Source: Iodobacter sp. BJB302 (GTDB lineage Bacteria; Pseudomonadota; Gammaproteobacteria; Burkholderiales; Chitinibacteraceae). From it: 64,000 nucleotides of DNA. The stretch's first letter is position 1; every line of letters begins with the position of its first letter. The DNA lies in NCBI RefSeq assembly GCF_002735645.1, contig NZ_PDZG01000019.1:1-64000 (forward strand), in the 5' to 3' direction. The notes under the pieces are model-generated. The model was given only the letters and a program-made list of their open reading frames with translations. It was not told the DNA's origin and searched no databases. Below are positions 8,922 through 19,041 of the stretch, one piece after another. Both the position numbers and the translations under genes were made by a program.

Positions 8922-9407
8922 GTGTTTGAGCGTTATTATCACGATTTGCATCTGTTTATTGCCCGCTCGATTGGCTGCCGCGATAAGGCTCAGGATGTAG
9001 TGCAGGAGGCTTATGCACGGGTGCTTGCCAGCAAGCAGGTTCCGCAGGATGGCGGGGCAGGTTTGGGGGCTTTGCTCTACACCACGGCCAAAAATATCGT
9101 GATTGATCAATACCGCCAGAATCAGTCGCGCCAATATGATAACTATGAACAACTTGAGCTGCCCGCCTCCCGTGCCGATGAGCCGGAGCACCGGGCTGCG
9201 GGCAGGCAGTCAATGAAGCTATTACTGGAGCTGATTGATGGCCTGCCCCCGCGCAGCAAAGAAGCCTTTGTACTGTATAAGTTTGAGGGTTTAAGCCATG
9301 CGGAGATTGCTAAGCAGATGGGCATTTCGATTAATATGGTGGAAAAACACATTATTAACGCCATGGTAAGCTGCAAAAAAGGCATGGCTGAGCGGGGTGG
9401 AAAATGA
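8922..9407 (+). CDS. FecI-type ECF RNA polymerase sigma factor
   Basis: About 161 residues. Sigma region 2 starts at VFERYYHDLHLFIAR and includes DVVQEAYARVL; region 4 includes GLPPRSKEAF and LSHAEIAKQMGIS (the DNA-binding helix-turn-helix). This is the FecI subgroup that transcribes TonB-dependent receptor genes when released by FecR. The start is uncertain: ATG 8856 lies inside a Fur box, so GTG 8922, which leaves the domain at the N-terminus as in FecI, is preferred; neither has a good ribosome site. The stop overlaps the FecR start (ATGA), so the two are translationally coupled. Fur repression is inferred. Confidence 0.88.
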   Translation: MFERYYHDLHLFIARSIGCRDKAQDVVQEAYARVLASKQVPQDGGAGLGALLYTTAKNIVIDQYRQNQSRQYDNYEQLELPASRADEPEHRAAGRQSMKLLLELIDGLPPRSKEAFVLYKFEGLSHAEIAKQMGISINMVEKHIINAMVSCKKGMAERGGK

Positions 9408-10375
9408 GCGGCTCAACACAGATCACCCAGATTGATCCGGATACCGCAGCAGCACAATGGTTGTTACGCCAGGAACAAGGGCTTTGCCCCGCTGAAACAC
9501 AGCATTTTCAGGAATGGCTGGCCAGCCACCCGGCTCATCAGCAGGCATGGCAGGAGATGCAAAATTTCAATCGCCTGATCAGTGAAATGCCCCCCTCCTG
9601 CAGCCAGCATTTTGCAAAGCAGCGCAAGCAACTTGCCGCAAAGGCAAGGCGTGAGCGTTATAAGCAGCTGATCTCTGCTTATTTCACGCCGCGCCTGCTT
9701 ACCGGCTGTGCGCTATCGGTGCTAGCCTGTAGTTATTTGTGGCTGAGCTTGCCCAGCTACAAGCAGCAAATACAAACCGCACGCGGGCAAATGCTGGAAC
9801 AATATTTACCCGATGGCAGCCACTTAGAGCTTGATACCGACAGCCAGGTAGAAATAGCGCTGTACCGGGATAAACGTGAAGTTCGTTTAATCAAAGGCCA
9901 GGCGATGTTTCATGTCAGCAAAGGCAGCCCTTTTCATGTCATTACTGATCAGGCCCAGGTGAGTGTGCTGGGCACACAGTTTTCAGTCAGAAATACTCAA
10001 AAGCAGATTCAGGTTGCGGTGCAGTCCGGCAAGGTGGCTGTTCAGCCCAAACCAGCCGCATTGCCGGGGCTTATTTTGCGTGCAGGTGAAGCCGTTACAC
10101 TGGCAGATAATGCCTTGAGCCCTGTGCAAGCAATTGCTCCGGCAGCGGTAGGCAGCTGGCGCCAGGGCAGATTAAGTTTTGATAACACCACGCTGGCCAA
10201 TGCCATTGCCGAATTTGAACGCTATACCCCTACTGGCCTGCATATTACCGATCCTGAAATCGGCAAGCTGCGTATATCTGGCAGCTTTGAGATTAAAAAA
10301 CTGCAGCAATTTACTCAGGCCTTACCGCAGGTTTTGCCAGTAAAAATCAACAAAGGTGAAATAAGCGCACCTTAA
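9404..10375 (+). CDS. FecR-type anti-sigma factor/transmembrane signal transducer
   Basis: A protein of 323 residues. The N-terminal cytoplasmic part (about 10-60) has the DUF4880 pattern AAQWLLRQEQG...FQEWLASHP...W that binds the sigma factor. One TM helix lies near residues 97-115, followed by the periplasmic FecR domain with DGSHLELDTDSQV, RLIKGQAMFHVSKG and VLGTQFSVR, and a C-terminal secretin-like segment that contacts the STN domain of an outer-membrane receptor. Paired with the sigma gene by a 4-bp overlap. The likely partners are the two STN receptors beyond the chemotaxis gene. Confidence 0.92.
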   Translation: MSGSTQITQIDPDTAAAQWLLRQEQGLCPAETQHFQEWLASHPAHQQAWQEMQNFNRLISEMPPSCSQHFAKQRKQLAAKARRERYKQLISAYFTPRLLTGCALSVLACSYLWLSLPSYKQQIQTARGQMLEQYLPDGSHLELDTDSQVEIALYRDKREVRLIKGQAMFHVSKGSPFHVITDQAQVSVLGTQFSVRNTQKQIQVAVQSGKVAVQPKPAALPGLILRAGEAVTLADNALSPVQAIAPAAVGSWRQGRLSFDNTTLANAIAEFERYTPTGLHITDPEIGKLRISGSFEIKKLQQFTQALPQVLPVKINKGEISAP

Positions 10376-10408
10376 GCCTGCAGAGCACAGAGATTCAAAG
10401 CACCCGGT

Positions 10409-12040
10409 TTATGACAGCCGAAAACGCTGCATTTGTTTTTGTAACTGCAGGCTAATTTCAAATAACTGGCTGCTATCCAGGCTGGCTTGCCGGGTAATGC
10501 GCAGATTACTATCGGCAGATTGAGAAATGGCATCCACACTATTGGCAATAGCCTGGCTTTCAGCCACTTGTTCGGAAATATTTTGACTTAAGAGATCCAA
10601 ATCTGCGGTGGCTTGGCTGGCCCCCTGCTGTAATTGAGTAAGGGGGTCCACAATTTCTCCAATCATCGCCACCGCCCGCGCCATTTCATTTCTTCCCAGA
10701 TCAATTTGAAAAATAGCCTCACTGGTTTGCTGGTCCATCGCTTCAATCACGTTATAGATTTCGCGGGTTGCGCCAGAGGTTCGATCTGCCAGCCTTCTAA
10801 CTTCGTCGGCTACCACGGCAAAGCCACGGCCAGCTTCACCCGCACGGGCGGCCTCTATCGCCGCATTTAAGGCCAGCATGTTCGTTTGTTCGGCAATTTC
10901 GGTTACTGAGCTGATCATCGTGCGCATCGAATTAGCCCTCTGCCGCAAAACATCAACGGCATCTGCACTGCTTTGAATCGTACCGGCAATCGCGGCAATT
11001 TCCCGCGAAGCGGTTTCAATCAGCTGATGGCCACGCCCAGCTAAACTTGCCGCTTGCTGTGATTGCTGCTGGGCTGAATAAGCCGTTTTTTCAGCAAAAT
11101 GCAGCTTATTGACGAAATCTCCTACCACCCGATGAATCTGGGAAATCTCAAGCTGCTGGCTGGCTACGCCATTGGCAACGTCTGTAGCGCCCTGCTGACC
11201 AGACTGAGCTGAGCTTGAAATTTGGTTCGCCGAATCGCGTAACTCCAGCACCATCGCGGCCAGACTAATCTGCATTTTTTGCATCTGCGTCAGCATCATG
11301 GCGGCTTCATCACGGCCATGAATAGTCAGCTGACAGCGTAAATCGCCAGCGGCCATGCCCGCCATCGCGGCAACACCATGATCCAGCGGACGAATAATGC
11401 TGCGGGTCACTGCCCATGCAAAAAAAGGCCCGGAGATTAAAGCGCACAGACTCAAAATCCAGAGTAAGGAACGCGTATCACTCATACGCTGCAATACGCT
11501 GGCTAATTCTTCCGCCATATTGGTTTGCTGCATTGCTGCTAATTCAGCAGTCCCTTTAAGCAAAGCGTGCAAAGATGGCTCAGTGTGGCTGGCATACTGT
11601 TTGGCCAGAGCGGCCTGATCTCCCAGCTCAATTAAATCAACCGTGTCGGTAAAGGCCTGGAGATACTTTTCGCGCAGCGTGGCTAAATTCTGCAATGATG
11701 CAGCTCTTTCCCCTGCCCAGGGTAAGCTTTGCAAGTTTTTAAATGAAACACTGGCTTGCTTGCCTGCCAGATCCATCGCGGTATAGAGAGGCACACGAGC
11801 CTGACGCTCTGGTGTTGTTACAATTTGCAGTAATAACAAGGCGGCATTTTGCGAATGCCGGTCTAAATCAGCCGTGAAACTTTGTTTTTTTGCCTCAACC
11901 TGCACAATTTGATGCATGGCCTGATCAATACTGGATAAACCTGCCCGAACACTCAGAAATAGAATAAATATAAACGCCAGCATCACCATAAAAGCCAGCG
12001 TTAATCGAGCACCAATTTTAATTTTATTTAGGAAACCCAT
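10409..12040 (-). CDS. Methyl-accepting chemotaxis protein
   Basis: A protein of 543 residues: TM1 (about 12-30), a periplasmic four-helix-bundle type sensor (about 35-190), TM2 (about 192-212), HAMP, then the cytoplasmic signalling coiled coil with the conserved hairpin [19 protein letters not shown] and [19 protein letters not shown] precedes the ATG. It lies on the opposite strand between the FecI/FecR pair and the receptors, apparently an insertion into that locus. No ligand can be inferred. Confidence 0.93.
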   Translation of the reverse strand: MGFLNKIKIGARLTLAFMVMLAFIFILFLSVRAGLSSIDQAMHQIVQVEAKKQSFTADLDRHSQNAALLLLQIVTTPERQARVPLYTAMDLAGKQASVSFKNLQSLPWAGERAASLQNLATLREKYLQAFTDTVDLIELGDQAALAKQYASHTEPSLHALLKGTAELAAMQQTNMAEELASVLQRMSDTRSLLWILSLCALISGPFFAWAVTRSIIRPLDHGVAAMAGMAAGDLRCQLTIHGRDEAAMMLTQMQKMQISLAAMVLELRDSANQISSSAQSGQQGATDVANGVASQQLEISQIHRVVGDFVNKLHFAEKTAYSAQQQSQQAASLAGRGHQLIETASREIAAIAGTIQSSADAVDVLRQRANSMRTMISSVTEIAEQTNMLALNAAIEAARAGEAGRGFAVVADEVRRLADRTSGATREIYNVIEAMDQQTSEAIFQIDLGRNEMARAVAMIGEIVDPLTQLQQGASQATADLDLLSQNISEQVAESQAIANSVDAISQSADSNLRITRQASLDSSQLFEISLQLQKQMQRFRLS

Positions 12041-12363
12041 TAATTTGCCTCTGTTTGTGTGTTCAAAGTAAGCATCACCCTCTATGTAAACTGCATCTCC
12101 TTCCTTTTACTGAAACCCCAGTCCGGTCACTTGTTAAGCAAAACAAAATTTTCTTTAGAGTAGTTGAAATTTTTGTTGTCAGTATTAAGCCAACCGCATT
12201 GATCAAACGCTAAGCAATTTTGCGCCATCCTCTTCCATACTCCGCCTGCTTGCCACCCCGGTGTGTAATATAAATTTTTCTCCAACAACGTCAGGGTAAG
12301 CTCTCTTAATTCGTTTTAATTGAGAATGATTATTAAAATCACAAAACGAGAGAGTGAAACCCT
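12041..12363. promoter_or_regulatory. Divergent promoter region with Fur box
   Basis: A 323-bp gap between the chemotaxis gene and the first receptor. Near 12319-12340 it carries TTGAGAATGATTATTAAAA, a good Fur-box match, about 25 bases before the receptor ATG. The sigma-factor-dependent promoter for the receptor should lie just upstream, but no element could be assigned by eye. Confidence 0.6.
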
Positions 12364-15264
12364 ATGAAAGTGTCCTGCCGCCGCACGGCGATCCGTCCTT
12401 TAATCCTGGCTTTAAGCCTTGCAGCGTCTGCCGCCAGCTATACAGCCCAGGCTGCCCCGATTGAATTAAATATCACATCCCAGCCGCTGAGCAGCGCCCT
12501 CAACGAGCTCGCCCGCCAGTCCGGCATGGTGTTGCTGGCAGATGCCAAGCTGACCGGTGGCCGCCAAAGCCCGGCCTTAAAAGGCAGTTACAGCCTGAGG
12601 GATGCGCTGCGTCAGTTGCTCAATGGTAGCGGTTTATGGGCCGATATTCAGGGCAAAGACACGATAATCATTAAAGCTATACCGGCCTCCACCGGCAATA
12701 CAGTGAGCATTGGAGCCGTTCGTGTGAGCGGTGCGGCAGCGGGCTTTTTAAACGATGAGCAAATTGAAGCGAGCGATCGCCCCTATATCAAGCCCGGCTC
12801 CTCTGCCCATATCAGCCGCGAAAACATCGATCGCTTCCGTGGTACGTCACCGGCAGATATTTTTAAAGGTACGCCGGGTGTGGTGGTGAGTGATGCGCGT
12901 AATAGCGGCGCCGTGGATGTGAACATCCGCGGCCTGCAAGGTCAGGGCCGTGTACCGGTGCTGATTGATGGCAGCTTGCAAGCCACTACCATTTACCGTG
13001 GCTACTCTGGCGTGGCCGATCGCAGTTATATCGATCCGGAAATGATCAGTGAAATCAATATCACCAAGGGGCCAAGCCTGGATGCCCAGGGCACTGGTGC
13101 AATTGGCGGCATGGTGAGCATGACAACGCTTAAACCTGAAGATGTGTTAAAGCCGGGTGAGCGCAGCGGTTTCAGAGTGCGCACTGGCTTACAAAGCAAT
13201 AGCGTAGAAGCACGCCACGAATATGAAGCCACGCCAAGGAGCAATCGCAACAGCATTCTAGACCCGCGTGATGGCTTTATTAGCCTGGCTTACGCCCTGA
13301 AAGAAGATGATTACGATCTGGTTGCGGCCATCAGCCATCGCCAGAATGGCAATTACTACTCCGGTAAAAATGGCTACACCAGCTATCAAGAAATTGATAT
13401 ATGGGGGAAAGACACCGGCCTGACCAAGTTTTACAACGCGGGCGACGAGGTGTTTAACACCATGAATATCGCCAACTCTGCTTTGCTTAAAGGCACTTAC
13501 CGCTTTAGTGAAGATCAGGCTTTAGAGCTGGGCTATCGCTATTACAAGAGCAATTATGGCGAAATCATGCCTTCGCAAATCTGGCGCAGTGAATCCAATG
13601 TGCTGCATGATTTTAAAGCCAGCGAAGTCAGCACCGAGGCCTGGACGGCCCGCTATAAATACGCGCCAGCCGATAACCCGCTCGTCAATCTGAAAGCCGG
13701 GCTGTGGTACACCGATATGCAAACCGCCGCTCGCAATGGCGATGTATTTAGCAACCCGCTGGAAGGGAAACCCCATCCGGGCGATGGCGATTGTGAGACT
13801 TGCGTAGAAGTCGTGTATCTGGCCAAAAACCAGGCCCAGCGCTATGGTGCAGATTTATCAAACACCTCTCGCTTTGAAACATCACTGGGACCGGTGCAGT
13901 TGAACTATGGTTTCTCTTTACAAAAAGAGAACATCGCGCCATCCGATAGCGTTAAAAAAACGCAGGAAGACTTTGAAAACAACAGAACGCTACGCAGCGG
14001 TATTCGTAATGAACAAAGCGCTTTCCTGAATATGCAATGGCAGGCCAGCGATCGCCTATTACTGGAAGCCGGTGGCCGCTATATTCATTACAGCAGTGAA
14101 GACCGTAATGTGACCAACACCCCTGTGCGCGAGAAAACAGGCTGGCAGCACATCCAGATGTGGGATAAGGATCAAAACCACCTCGGCTACGCCGTCTGGC
14201 ATCAGGATGAAAATGGCCAGTTTACCGATGCCACCAATCCGATGCTCAACGGCAAGGGCACCTTTATTCCTGCTAATGAAGGAGAGGAAGGCCTGCCCAT
14301 TGATGTCAGCAAAGTGGAGGAATGGGGTACCACAGGCGAAGTGGTTTACAACAGAATCCCCGGCGCATTTACACACACCGCGCCGATTGAACGCTCTGGT
14401 AGCGGCTTTGCCCCGGCCTTTAGCGCCACCTATAAACTGACCGACAGCACCAGCACCTATCTGCGCTACACCGAAGGCCTGCGCATGCCTAGCCTGTATG
14501 AATCCACCGTGGGTTTCTCTGCGCGTTACACTTCGCCGCTCGTGCCAGAACACAGCAAAAACTGGGAAGCGGGCGTTAGTTTTGTAAAAGACGGCGTATT
14601 TAAAGAAGAGGACAAACTGCGCCTGAAAGTGGCTTACTTTAATAACAACACCGAAAACTACATTACCCGCCGCAGCTTTAAAGGCGTACCGGGGATGCAG
14701 AATTTCACCATGCATAATCTGGATAGCTACAGCATTTCCGGCTTTGAGTTCCAGTCTTCCTATGACCGTGGTGATTTCTTTGGTGAGTTGGCGGCCACAC
14801 TGAATCAAAAAAGTACCATTTGTGATTCTAAAATGGCAGCGCATTTCCGTGAAAAAGGCGAAGACTGGCCAGAAGCCAGAGAAACACCAGACTGCTCACC
14901 CGTTGGATTTAACGCCTCTTACGTCAGCAATATGATTCCGCCAAGAGTCATGGCCAATGCAACCTTTGGCACGCGCCAGCTGGATCAGAAACTCACGCTT
15001 GGTTTCAGAGCCAGCTATGTCAGTGGCCCGCTCAATGTCACAGAAGACAAGCTCTGGACCAACTACAGCGGCACCTCGGTGCAGATTAAAACCCTGCCCT
15101 ACAGCCTGGTTGATCTGTTTGCCAGCTACAAAATCAATGCCGATACCCGCGTGGATATGACCATTGATAACGCAACCGACCGTTACTACCTCGACCCACT
15201 TACACTCAGCCTGATGCCAGGGCCTGGGCGTACCGTGCGGATGTCTTTTGCTGTTAAATTCTAA
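12364..15264 (+). CDS. TonB-dependent outer-membrane receptor with STN signalling domain (probable heme receptor)
   Basis: A protein of 966 residues. Signal peptide (about 1-30), then an STN domain (about 32-102: PLSSALNELARQSGM, the part that talks to FecR), plug domain (about 140-260, NIRGLQGQGRVPVLIDG) and a 22-strand type barrel ending in a C-terminal Phe (RMSFAVKF). The segment EGLRMPSLYE...VPEHSKNWEAG corresponds to the FRAP/NPxL region of heme and hemoglobin receptors. Cys pairs (GDCETC; ICDS...PDCSP) probably close extracellular loops. Heme as ligand is inferred mainly from the heme oxygenase downstream. Highly similar to the next gene, so the pair is a tandem duplication. A Fur box precedes it. 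Confidence 0.9.
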   Translation: MKVSCRRTAIRPLILALSLAASAASYTAQAAPIELNITSQPLSSALNELARQSGMVLLADAKLTGGRQSPALKGSYSLRDALRQLLNGSGLWADIQGKDTIIIKAIPASTGNTVSIGAVRVSGAAAGFLNDEQIEASDRPYIKPGSSAHISRENIDRFRGTSPADIFKGTPGVVVSDARNSGAVDVNIRGLQGQGRVPVLIDGSLQATTIYRGYSGVADRSYIDPEMISEINITKGPSLDAQGTGAIGGMVSMTTLKPEDVLKPGERSGFRVRTGLQSNSVEARHEYEATPRSNRNSILDPRDGFISLAYALKEDDYDLVAAISHRQNGNYYSGKNGYTSYQEIDIWGKDTGLTKFYNAGDEVFNTMNIANSALLKGTYRFSEDQALELGYRYYKSNYGEIMPSQIWRSESNVLHDFKASEVSTEAWTARYKYAPADNPLVNLKAGLWYTDMQTAARNGDVFSNPLEGKPHPGDGDCETCVEVVYLAKNQAQRYGADLSNTSRFETSLGPVQLNYGFSLQKENIAPSDSVKKTQEDFENNRTLRSGIRNEQSAFLNMQWQASDRLLLEAGGRYIHYSSEDRNVTNTPVREKTGWQHIQMWDKDQNHLGYAVWHQDENGQFTDATNPMLNGKGTFIPANEGEEGLPIDVSKVEEWGTTGEVVYNRIPGAFTHTAPIERSGSGFAPAFSATYKLTDSTSTYLRYTEGLRMPSLYESTVGFSARYTSPLVPEHSKNWEAGVSFVKDGVFKEEDKLRLKVAYFNNNTENYITRRSFKGVPGMQNFTMHNLDSYSISGFEFQSSYDRGDFFGELAATLNQKSTICDSKMAAHFREKGEDWPEARETPDCSPVGFNASYVSNMIPPRVMANATFGTRQLDQKLTLGFRASYVSGPLNVTEDKLWTNYSGTSVQIKTLPYSLVDLFASYKINADTRVDMTIDNATDRYYLDPLTLSLMPGPGRTVRMSFAVKF

Positions 15265-15287
15265 ATATCAATCCCTTAGCGTAAACA

Positions 15288-15318
15288 AAATAAGGACACC
15301 CCTTGGGTGTCCTTATTT
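15288..15318 (+). terminator. Stem-loop terminator after first receptor
   Basis: A perfect stem (AAATAAGGACACC with GGTGTCCTTATTT) sits about 23 bp after the receptor stop. The downstream T-run is mostly inside the stem, so termination may be partial. It separates the two receptor transcription units. Confidence 0.65.
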
Positions 15319-15398
15319 GCACCGTCATTAAGCATTTTTGTTCCGGCTAAAAAATATTTTCATTTCAACGTCAGGATTCTTCAGCCTCATTCGTTTAG

Positions 15399-15420
15399 TT
15401 GGTAATGATTCTTAAAATCA
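15399..15420. promoter_or_regulatory. Putative Fur box upstream of second receptor
   Basis: TTGGTAATGATTCTTAAAATCA resembles the Fur consensus and matches the corresponding box of the first receptor (AATGATTATTAAAATCAC), at almost the same distance from the start codon. This suggests that the promoter was duplicated together with the gene. Confidence 0.6.
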
Positions 15421-15442
15421 CTCCTAAATGAGAGCTAATCCC

Positions 15443-18349
15443 ATGAGAGCATCCTGCCGCCGCGCGGCGATTCGGCCATTAATTCTGGCCTTAAGCCTTG
15501 CATTTGCTGTGCCTGCACAAGGCATTGCTGCCCAGCCTGCCGCGATTGAATTTAATATCAGCTCCCAGCCTCTGAGCAGTGCATTGAGCGAGCTGGCCCG
15601 CCAGTCGGGCATGGTGCTGCTCGTGGATGCTAGGCTCACCGCTGGCCGCCAAAGCCCGGCACTTAAAGGCAGCTACAACCTGCGTGATGCGCTGCGCCAA
15701 TTACTGAGCGGCAGCGGCTTGCGCGCCGAAGTAAACAGCGATGGCACGATTGTTTTAAAGCAGGAGCCGCAAGCTGATAAGGCCGTTGCCATTGGCACGG
15801 TTAAAGTCAGTGGCGCGGCAGCAGCGTTTTTAAGTGATGAGCAAATCGAAGCCAGCGATCGCCCCTATGTAAAAGCAGGCTCTTCCGCACATATCAGCCG
15901 AGAAAACATCGATCGCTTCCGTGGCACCTCTCCTGCCGATATTTTAAAAGGCACGCCCGGCGTGGTGGTGGGCGACGCGCGTAATAGTGGTGCGGTGGAT
16001 GTAAATATCCGCGGCATGCAGGGCCAGGGCCGTGTGCCGGTGCTGATTGATGGTAGCTTGCAATCCTCCACCGTTTACCGTGGCTATGCAGGGATTGCCG
16101 ATCGCAGCTATATCGATCCGGAGCTGATCAGCGAAATCAATATTGCCAAAGGCCCAAGCATGGGCGCTGAAGGCGCGGGCGCGATTGGCGGCTTGGTCAG
16201 CATGCAAACATTGCGTGCCGAAGATATTTTAAAGCCGGGTGAGCGCAGCGGTTTCAGAATCCGCACCGGCCTGCAGGACAACAGCAAGGAAGCGCCCACT
16301 GATTTTGAAACCACGCCGCGCACAGACCGCAACAATATCCTGGACCCGCGCAGCGGTTTTCTGAGCCTTGCCTATGCAACGCGCCAGGATGATTTTGATC
16401 TGATTGCCGCCATCAGCCACCGCAGTACCGGCAATTATTTTGCAGGTAAAAATGGCTTCAGCAGCTACCAGAATATCGATGAAAATGGCGAGGATGACGG
16501 CATCACCCGCTTCTATCATGCAGGGGACGAGGTTTTAAATACCTCAAACACCACCGATTCTGCCCTGCTGAAAACCACCCTCAATCTAAGCGACGATCAA
16601 GCCTTAGAGCTGAGCTACCGCTATTTTAAAAGTACCTATGGCGAAATTATGCCTTCGCAAATTTTGCGTAACAGCACCGGCATTATTAAGCAATGGAAAC
16701 CAAGCGAAGTCAGCACCGATGCGTGGACAGCACGTTATAAGTATCAGCCTGCAGACAATCCGCTGATCAGCCTGAAAGCCAATCTGTGGCACACCGATAT
16801 GGAAAGCGCCGCCCGCAATGGCGATGTTTTCCGCAACCCGCACGAGGGCAAGCCCACCAGCTGGGAGCACGAATGCGAGCAATGTGTAGAAACACTCTAT
16901 CTGGCTAAAAACCAATCGCAGCGCTATGGCGCAGATTTAAGCAATACCTCGCGCTTTGATAATGCCTATGGTGCTTTCAGCCTGAACTATGGCTTTTCGC
17001 TGCAAAAAGAAGATATCGCCCCTTCCGACCGCGTAAAGATCGATATGGATGATATCAATCATAACCGCACCTTACGCAGCGGCACGCGGCATGAAGAAAG
17101 CGCCTTTCTGAATATGCTGTGGCAGCCCTCAAACTGGCTGACAGTAGAAGCCGGTGGGCGCTATTTGCGTTATCGCAGCAAGGACAGAAATACCACGGCT
17201 ACCCAGCTTGAAGATCCACTGGGCTGGAAACGTATCTATTTATATGACGATCAAAATGAGCGAATCGGCACCGTGCTCTGGCATCAGGACAAAAACGGCC
17301 AGTTTAGCGATGCAACAAACCCGCTCAAGGCCGACAAAATTGTTCTGGAGCATGATAAAGACAAGGATCCGGTAGAAATCAGTCGCAGCCAGGTACACGA
17401 ATCCACCGTTGACGATATGGTTTATCACGACGATATCCCCGGCGCATTCAGCCGCAGCGCACCGATAGAGCGTGAAGGCAGCGGCTTTGCACCTGCATTT
17501 GGCCTGACATTTAAACTAAGCGAGCACATCAGCAGCTATCTGCGCTACACCGAAGGGCTGCGTATGCCCAGCCTATATGAATCCACCATAGGCTTCTCGG
17601 CCACTTTCTCTTCGCCGCTGGAGCCCGAGCACAGCAAAAACTGGGAAACGGGGATCAGCTTTATTAAAGATGGCGTATTTACAGCAGAAGACAAGCTGCG
17701 CCTGAAAGTGGCTTACTTTAATAACAGCACCGACCACTACATCACCCGCGTGCAGATTTCCGGCAAAAAAGCGTGGGAGCAGAATTTCTCGATGGCCAAT
17801 ATCGACAACTTCAGCGTGTCTGGCTTTGAGCTGCAATCGTCTTACGACAGAGGTGATTTCTTTGGTGAATTAGCCGCCACCCTGAACCACAAAGCCATGA
17901 TTTGCGATTCAAAAATGGCAGGCTATCTGCGGAGTAAAGCAGTTCACACACCCAAACTCAGCGAAACCCCAGACTGCTCGCCCGTTGGTTTTACCTCGTC
18001 TTATGTTAGCAATATGATCCCGCCTCAAATCAGCACCAATGCCACTTTAGGTGCGCGTTTACTGGATCAGAAACTCACTATGGGCTTGCGTGCAAGCTAC
18101 GTCAGTGGCCCATTAAACACCCAAGAGAAAGACGCAACCTGGCAGGACTACAGCGGCACGGCGGTACAGATCAAAACCCTGCCCTACAGCCTGATTGATG
18201 TCTTTGCCAGCTACAAAATCAGCGCCGATACCCAGGTCGATATGACCATCGATAACGCCACCGACCGTTACTACCTTGATCCGCTCTCGCTCAGCCTGAT
18301 GCCAGGCCCGGGCCGCACGGTAAGGATGTCTTTGGGAATGAAGTTTTAA
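15443..18349 (+). CDS. TonB-dependent outer-membrane receptor with STN signalling domain, paralogue of the preceding gene
   Basis: About 968 residues with the same layout as the upstream receptor: signal peptide, STN domain (PLSSALSELARQSGM), plug (NIRGMQGQGRVPVLIDG), barrel with EGLRMPSLYE...EPEHSKNWETG, Cys loops (HECEQC; ICDS...PDCSP) and C-terminal MKF. The start at ATG 15443 matches the paralogue (MRASCRRAAIRPL) and has GAGAG upstream. Plug and C-terminal barrel are nearly identical, while several loop regions differ, which suggests different ligand sources (free heme versus a heme protein, for example). Upstream of the heme oxygenase gene by 110 bp, possibly co-transcribed. Confidence 0.9.
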   Translation: MRASCRRAAIRPLILALSLAFAVPAQGIAAQPAAIEFNISSQPLSSALSELARQSGMVLLVDARLTAGRQSPALKGSYNLRDALRQLLSGSGLRAEVNSDGTIVLKQEPQADKAVAIGTVKVSGAAAAFLSDEQIEASDRPYVKAGSSAHISRENIDRFRGTSPADILKGTPGVVVGDARNSGAVDVNIRGMQGQGRVPVLIDGSLQSSTVYRGYAGIADRSYIDPELISEINIAKGPSMGAEGAGAIGGLVSMQTLRAEDILKPGERSGFRIRTGLQDNSKEAPTDFETTPRTDRNNILDPRSGFLSLAYATRQDDFDLIAAISHRSTGNYFAGKNGFSSYQNIDENGEDDGITRFYHAGDEVLNTSNTTDSALLKTTLNLSDDQALELSYRYFKSTYGEIMPSQILRNSTGIIKQWKPSEVSTDAWTARYKYQPADNPLISLKANLWHTDMESAARNGDVFRNPHEGKPTSWEHECEQCVETLYLAKNQSQRYGADLSNTSRFDNAYGAFSLNYGFSLQKEDIAPSDRVKIDMDDINHNRTLRSGTRHEESAFLNMLWQPSNWLTVEAGGRYLRYRSKDRNTTATQLEDPLGWKRIYLYDDQNERIGTVLWHQDKNGQFSDATNPLKADKIVLEHDKDKDPVEISRSQVHESTVDDMVYHDDIPGAFSRSAPIEREGSGFAPAFGLTFKLSEHISSYLRYTEGLRMPSLYESTIGFSATFSSPLEPEHSKNWETGISFIKDGVFTAEDKLRLKVAYFNNSTDHYITRVQISGKKAWEQNFSMANIDNFSVSGFELQSSYDRGDFFGELAATLNHKAMICDSKMAGYLRSKAVHTPKLSETPDCSPVGFTSSYVSNMIPPQISTNATLGARLLDQKLTMGLRASYVSGPLNTQEKDATWQDYSGTAVQIKTLPYSLIDVFASYKISADTQVDMTIDNATDRYYLDPLSLSLMPGPGRTVRMSLGMKF

Positions 18350-18459
18350 GAGCATTCCCGTGCGGCAGGCAAAGCCTTGGCCGCACGCATCAGGATGGCG
18401 GTTCCCAAAATAGATTTTTTTTAACCCTGTTTTTTTATTACCTGAGCAAATAAACCACT

Positions 18460-19041
18460 ATGAATGCTGTAGCCGAACTAAGCCGTACTCAACAACTTAA
18501 AGCCTTAACCACAGACACACACGATCAGCTAGATAAGCGCATCATGGCCAATAAGCCTTTTGCCAGCGAAGACAACTACGCACGTTTTTTGATTGCCCAG
18601 TACGGCTTTTTAAGAGATTGCGATCCGCTTTATGACAACCCGAATCTGGCCGCCCTGTTCCCTGATCTGGCGGAACGCCGCCGCTATGACCGCATCGCGG
18701 CAGATATCACCGATCTGAAACGTGCACTGCCAGCGCACGATACTTTGCCAGCCCTTGAGCATAAGCAAGATATTCCCACTGCTTTGGGCTGGATGTATGT
18801 CACCGAAGGCTCTAAACTCGGCGCGGCGATTTTATTAAAAATGGCCGGTGCGCTCGGGATGTCCGAAACATTCGGAGCCCGCCATCTGGCAGGCGCGCCA
18901 GAAGGCCGCGCTAAAAACTGGCGCGAATTTACTGCGGTGCTTGATGGTGTACTACTCTCAGAGGAAGAAGAAGCGCGTATGGTGGCCGGAGCCAAAGCCG
19001 CTTTCTCACGCATGAATAATCATTTGGATCAGGTGTATTAA
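18460..19041 (+). CDS. hemO: Biliverdin-producing heme oxygenase (HemO/PigA type)
   Basis: A protein of 193 residues, the usual length. Proximal heme ligand His is expected in TTDTHDQLDKRIM (His21); the distal helix glycine motif appears as YVTEGSKLGAAIL. It opens the heme ring with O2 and a reductant, releasing iron, CO and biliverdin, in the cytoplasm. It lies directly after two TonB-dependent receptors and its stop overlaps the start of the DUF454-TonB gene (TAATG), so uptake energisation and heme breakdown are co-expressed. No heme ABC transporter is seen in the window. Confidence 0.92.
   Translation: MNAVAELSRTQQLKALTTDTHDQLDKRIMANKPFASEDNYARFLIAQYGFLRDCDPLYDNPNLAALFPDLAERRRYDRIAADITDLKRALPAHDTLPALEHKQDIPTALGWMYVTEGSKLGAAILLKMAGALGMSETFGARHLAGAPEGRAKNWREFTAVLDGVLLSEEEEARMVAGAKAAFSRMNNHLDQVY

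Noticed and set aside
14059-14844. 261-codon open frame antisense to the first receptor gene
   Set aside because: Fully inside a conserved barrel region on the other strand; the open frame is a codon-bias shadow.
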